Assembly: GCF_037038585.1 (NCBI RefSeq)
Contig: NC_092526.1
Location: 34,051,501-34,115,500 of the forward strand
Length of the DNA stretch: 64,000 bases
Reading direction: 5' to 3'
Origin: Patagioenas fasciata
Lineage: Eukaryota; Chordata; Aves; Columbiformes; Columbidae
In this document: piece after piece, positions 60,001 to 64,000 of the stretch
Layout of the letters: the number at the start of each line of letters is the position of its first letter
How positions within the stretch are numbered: position 1 is the stretch's first letter
The notes under the pieces: model-generated
Databases searched by the model: none
The model's input: the letters and a program-made list of their open reading frames with translations, nothing else
Told to the model about the DNA's origin: nothing
Translations under genes and position numbers: made by a program

Positions 60001-63000
60001 TCTAGTGAAGAATCAGTTGAGGCTTCATTAAAAGCTCTTCAGATACAAAGACAGACCTGAAAATTGGAGAAGTGCAAGTTACAGTAAGAACTTTCTAAAA
60101 GGGAAAAAACTCTCTGAACTTGACCCCAGTCCCACATCCTTCCTTGCTTGTCAGCTCTGGAGCAGCATCTCATAGTGGGATCATTCAGCTCACCCTGAAA
60201 TGTTTTTTTTCTTAAAGCAAAACAGTGAAGTTGCTTATTAAAAAAAAAAAAAAAAAAAAAGCATTGTAGTAACAATTTGTACCCTTCTATGGAAAAAAAA
60301 ACAGGGAAAATCATTAGCTTCCCAGTGGACTAAACGAGTGTTGAGAATCTGATCATCTGTCACTTCCAATTGTGAGAAAATGCCAGCAGTGAAACTTAAA
60401 AGTTTCAGAGTCAGTATTACAGCACATCTTTGCAGCAGCTGGAATTAAAAATCCATTTTACTTGCCACAGCAGAGCCCACAAGACCCTTCTTTTGAAGTG
60501 TTAATTAGTCAGTTCTACTAAACTCCTCCACATTGTTAAAATCGCATATCTTGATCTAAATCAACTTGCACTTAAGTCAAAAGACTTTAACTGCCTACAG
60601 TGGGAACTGGATGAAACCCTTAAGAGATAAACTGAAAGGGAAATGGTTTTTAAAGAGAGACCTCTTGCCCCTGAGGCGAGACAGTCCTAGGAAACTACAG
60701 AAACACATTGTTCTTTTTCAGCCTTTTGCTGAGGCCAAAAGATTTAAAACAAACATAGATCTAAGACAGCAAATGAAAGACTTCCATTCCTCCCCCAGAC
60801 ATTAGCTCAGTTGAAATATCCTACTGACTTTTTGCTATCACTGCAGAGTATTTCCAGCTTCAGCTAATACTACAGGAGAAATGAAAACTCGTATTTTGCA
60901 GAATGTCTGGGAATGAAATCTCTAATGCTCTATGTGAATCAGTTATTCACAAAAAGGGTTTCAAACCTCTCAAACATCCACTTGGCACTTGCATTACATT
61001 GTGGGGAATTATCTTCACTGCATAAAAACTGAAAGACTTCTAAGCTTATAAGAACAAAAAAATGAGGGTTTCCATCAACACAGCGACAAGAAAATCTCCA
61101 AGTACAATAAATATTAAGGGATCTCTAAAATGGAAGTAAAAGCCATGTGAGCGTGTAGCCCCAAGAACACAAATCTTTCTCACTTCTCAGGAAAAACTAG
61201 TGTTTGACATATTAACTCCAAACAAGGCAAGCACGTGAAGCTGCTCTCCAAAGAAGTCCAAAATATTGCATATTAACTCTACTGAGCTGAATCTCACAAA
61301 GCACATAATAAATTCTCACAGGATCCTGCCTCCCTATCTGCACAGGAACAGGGAGAATCTGAACATATGACAGTTCCCTATGCTAACACAGAGGAGAAAA
61401 TCTCTACATAGAACTAGGATGCTCTGAATGAGGCCAAGTTAGGTCTTATTTCTATAAATTAATGGCATTCCCAGAATCATGCTATAATCCACTGATTTGC
61501 TGTTCAGCCTTTTTCTACTTAACAACATGTTTTCACTTCTCATTCAAGGCCAGATCTCCCTCTGTTTCCTCAAGCTGGGCATGGTTTTCTTTTATATAAA
61601 CATCTCTTCTTGCGGTGTGAACGCACAGGCTGTAGGGTGGATGAGGACTCAGAAAGATCTGGCTGCTCCTAAGATTTCTCACAGGGAAAGGTAAGTGAGG
61701 TCCTTGTGGTAAACTCACCACCATCCAGCTGAGGCTCGGAACTGACTTCTTGCCTAGACAAATATCTAGGTACCTGTTCTCCACTGAGCAGAACATTAAT
61801 ACTCTGAAAAGGGCTGCTCGAGGGAACAGGGAGAAATTTGAACAAGAAAACAGATCATATTCACTCCTGCCCCACCTGAGTACAGAGATTCTTGCCATGT
61901 TTTTCTTTTTCAGGTTCACCAACTGTATCATGACTTTTCTCCTTTAGCAGTGTCCAGATGGAAACAATGGACTCCCTACCACCATGAAATTTCTTCTGAT
62001 TCTAATCTTGCTATCTTGGCTCTTATACATTGGAGCTGCTCCAGAAAAAAGTTTTGTAAGCTCACAACTCCCAGCCATGCCTTTTCTGCACTTCCATCCA
62101 CGTCTGCACATCTAGGAACTAACAAGATTAAAAAAGGCTCTGCTATAGTGCTTATACTCTCCTTATGATCAGCCAACATGTTCTATCAGATAAAAACAAA
62201 GTGCAAAAAGGGACAACAATACTCCCAAACGGCTTTTCTTCACAGATATTTAACAAGAGAAAATAGGGCTGTTGATAGCAATCCCCTCAGTCCAAACAAA
62301 AATCACTGCTTGTGAGACAAAGAGCCACCACAGAACCTTCCTCTATGTCCTGCTCATACATTAAGCAGCAATAAGCACTAGACTTTCTGTCAAAAAAAAT
62401 GAAGACTTAACTATGAAAGTAACTGCAATAATAAAAAAGAAAAAATAACTTTAATCATTATCTGGAAAGAAAAAATGAGTAGTGAGTGTATATCCTCACC
62501 TCCACAAACACATGGATAAACAAACATGTGCTGAGACTACACTCAGAAACATCTAGAATAAGCCAGTACCTGCAGAAACCAAATTTAGAGCATGACCTTC
62601 TGGACAGTAGTTTTATCAATACAGTGGTGTGATCACATTATGACCCAGAGATTTTTTTCTGAGCAACACTCACAGACACCATACCCACACACTCGCCATT
62701 CATCTATGGTTTCTGATAATGTGAACACCTGCACTCAGATCTCAAAGGTAAAAGTCGTATGTATCCTGAGTAGCTATAAACTGCTTGAGGTTAAAAAACA
62801 AACAAAAACACACAAAGCCAAGAGTCTCTCTCTTCTGGTATGCCCCATTTTCCACACCAAGTCCAGCAGCACCAGCTGTGTCACAGCACACCTACAGAAC
62901 AACATGCAGTTATAGCTCTACCGCTAAAATAAGTTCTCAATAGACTTCACTGCCTAAGTTGAATAGCCCCATAAAGCACACCTGATCTCTATCCTGCACT

Positions 63001-63690
63001 CAGCTATTAGACTTGGTTGTTCTCTTGGCCACTAGGCTAAGCCAAGCAAACACTCCCTGATCTCATCCTCAGGTAAATACTCAAAACTCAAAGGGGTTTT
63101 GTTTGGTTGGTTTTGGTGTCATCTTCTTTGTTTGCTTGGGGTTTTTTTTAAGCCAACTTACTCATGAATCAACTAACTAGACCAACTTAGTGAGGTTGCA
63201 GATATCTCACATCTGAAGGTTACCAGATGCCCTCCAACAGAAGTAGTGTTGTTGCCCAGGTTTGTCATCCTTTATCACCTCCCATTGAGAACATAAAACA
63301 GCACCTCTAACACTCAGGAGGGAAGGACCTTCTGTCCCATCATGAGTATCTGCAGTTCATCAACTGCACAGAATCTTAACTTCAGCCAACCCTTCCTTTC
63401 CTCACCCTTTAGCTCCTACTCCTTTGAAAAGGAAGCAGGTGGTAACAAATAAACTTGGCAAGCCACAGATTGCATCACTCTGCCATACCATGCTGTGCAT
63501 GCCTTGCCTCAGAATAGCTTAAAAATAACCCATCTCCACCCTGAAACGTCTGCATATGTACTCTGCAAATCCAAGAAAACACTGCTTAAAGGTAATGTTT
63601 ATTCAAGAGAAAGCCTGAAGTTCCCTTGAAAGAACAGCTAAGTAGCTGGTGTTATTTATTGCATATGTCTGCAATCTCCCACAAATCAAG
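57072..63690. other. Unique sequence, no gene recognised
   Basis: AT-rich unique DNA with A-runs at 58885-58897 and 60240-60260 and A/G/T-rich patches near 62430-62470 and 63090-63150. A minus-strand open segment at 59336-59449 reads in a protein-like way but has weak splice sites (see findings). A consensus donor at about 58843 (minus) has no convincing acceptor. Confidence 0.5.
60240..60260 (+). repeat. Poly-A tract
   Basis: 21 consecutive A. No element body was recognised upstream, so it is scored only as a mononucleotide repeat. Confidence 0.9.
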
Positions 63691-63699
63691 GAAGGGGAC

Positions 63700-64000
63700 A
63701 CCCCCTGCACAAGAGGCATAATGCTGCAGAAAGACATGGGAGAGCAGTTAAGGTGTCTATTACAGGCCACCAGATCAGGCTGAGGAAGTTGATGAGGCCT
63801 TCTATGCGCAGCTGAGAGTGGCCTCGCAGTCACAGGCCCTGGTTGTTGTGGGGGATTTTAACTTCCCTGATGTTTGCTGGAAGGACCATTCAGCCAGCCA
63901 GCCACAGTCCAGGAGGTTCCTCCAGTGCATTGATGATAACTTCCTCATGCAGATGGTGGAGGAGCCGACCAGGAGAGGTGCACTGCTGGATCTCATCCTC
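63700..64000 (+). mobile_element. CR1 LINE, coding part, continues past the window
   Basis: Plus-strand CR1 sequence runs off the right edge. The left boundary is uncertain. CR1 coding is unmistakable from about 63752, while the preceding 50 bases could be CR1 or host DNA. In the conserved frame a TAA stands immediately before 63752, so either the copy is 5'-truncated here or its upstream frame is broken. Confidence 0.9.
63752..64000 (+). CDS. CR1 ORF2 endonuclease domain, partial
   Basis: 83 codons are open to the window edge. They start GVYYRPPDQAEEVDEAF, followed by ALVVVGDFNFPDVCW and EEPTRRGALLDLIL. The GDFN motif (63851-63862) carries an active-site Asp and Asn of the APE-type endonuclease, which nicks target DNA to prime reverse transcription. 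No stop or frameshift is seen, so the copy may be young. The N-terminal part of the domain is missing or disrupted, and the reverse transcriptase would lie beyond the window. It is a transposon gene fragment, not a host gene. Confidence 0.9.

Noticed and set aside
1..64000. tRNA, rRNA, known microRNA, CRISPR or bacterial operon features
   Set aside because: None was recognised by eye. The sequence is vertebrate nuclear DNA in character, with retrotransposon tails, low CpG and no dense coding.

Overview
The window looks like nuclear DNA of an amniote, most probably a bird. The strongest clue is the repeats: fragments of CR1 LINEs with the avian-type 3' end (a run ending in ATTCTATGA, or its complement TCATAGAAT) at about 25.0, 47.2, 56.95 and 63.7 kb. 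Older CR1 or L3-like relics lie at 34.6, 36.8, 39.4 and 54.3 kb. Interspersed repeats that I can recognise cover only about 3% of the window, and GC content is moderate. Crocodilian or turtle DNA is possible, but repeats would normally be denser there.

No protein-coding gene can be called with confidence. The long open frames are chance frames in unique sequence, reverse-strand frames of a purine tract, or retrotransposon ORF2 pieces. The region is best read as intergenic or deep intronic, with a few possible isolated exons that have an open frame and good splice signals. These are 31004-31033 and 33408-33521 on the + strand, and 42008-42240, 44314-44655 and 56668-56777 on the - strand. I recognise none of their peptides.

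Layout: 1-6 kb is unremarkable unique sequence. At 6.0-7.3 kb a small CpG-rich patch directly abuts a 786-bp polypurine tract containing a heptamer array. At 10.06 and 10.86 kb a segment of about 60 bp occurs twice, each time ending in an AT microsatellite. From 11 to 30 kb there is mostly unique sequence with a CR1 tail, an old L2/L3-like relic and simple repeats. At 30.2-31.1 kb an AT-rich, homeobox-motif-rich block looks like a conserved non-coding element and is followed by the 30-nt possible microexon.

At 35746-35973 there is a complete 228-bp non-autonomous DNA transposon with 21-bp inverted ends, a TA duplication and internal repeats. It is the most distinctive object in the window, because DNA transposons of this kind are uncommon in birds. 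From 36 to 64 kb there are further relics, two minus-strand CR1 3' ends, and a CR1 copy whose endonuclease frame is open and runs off the right edge.
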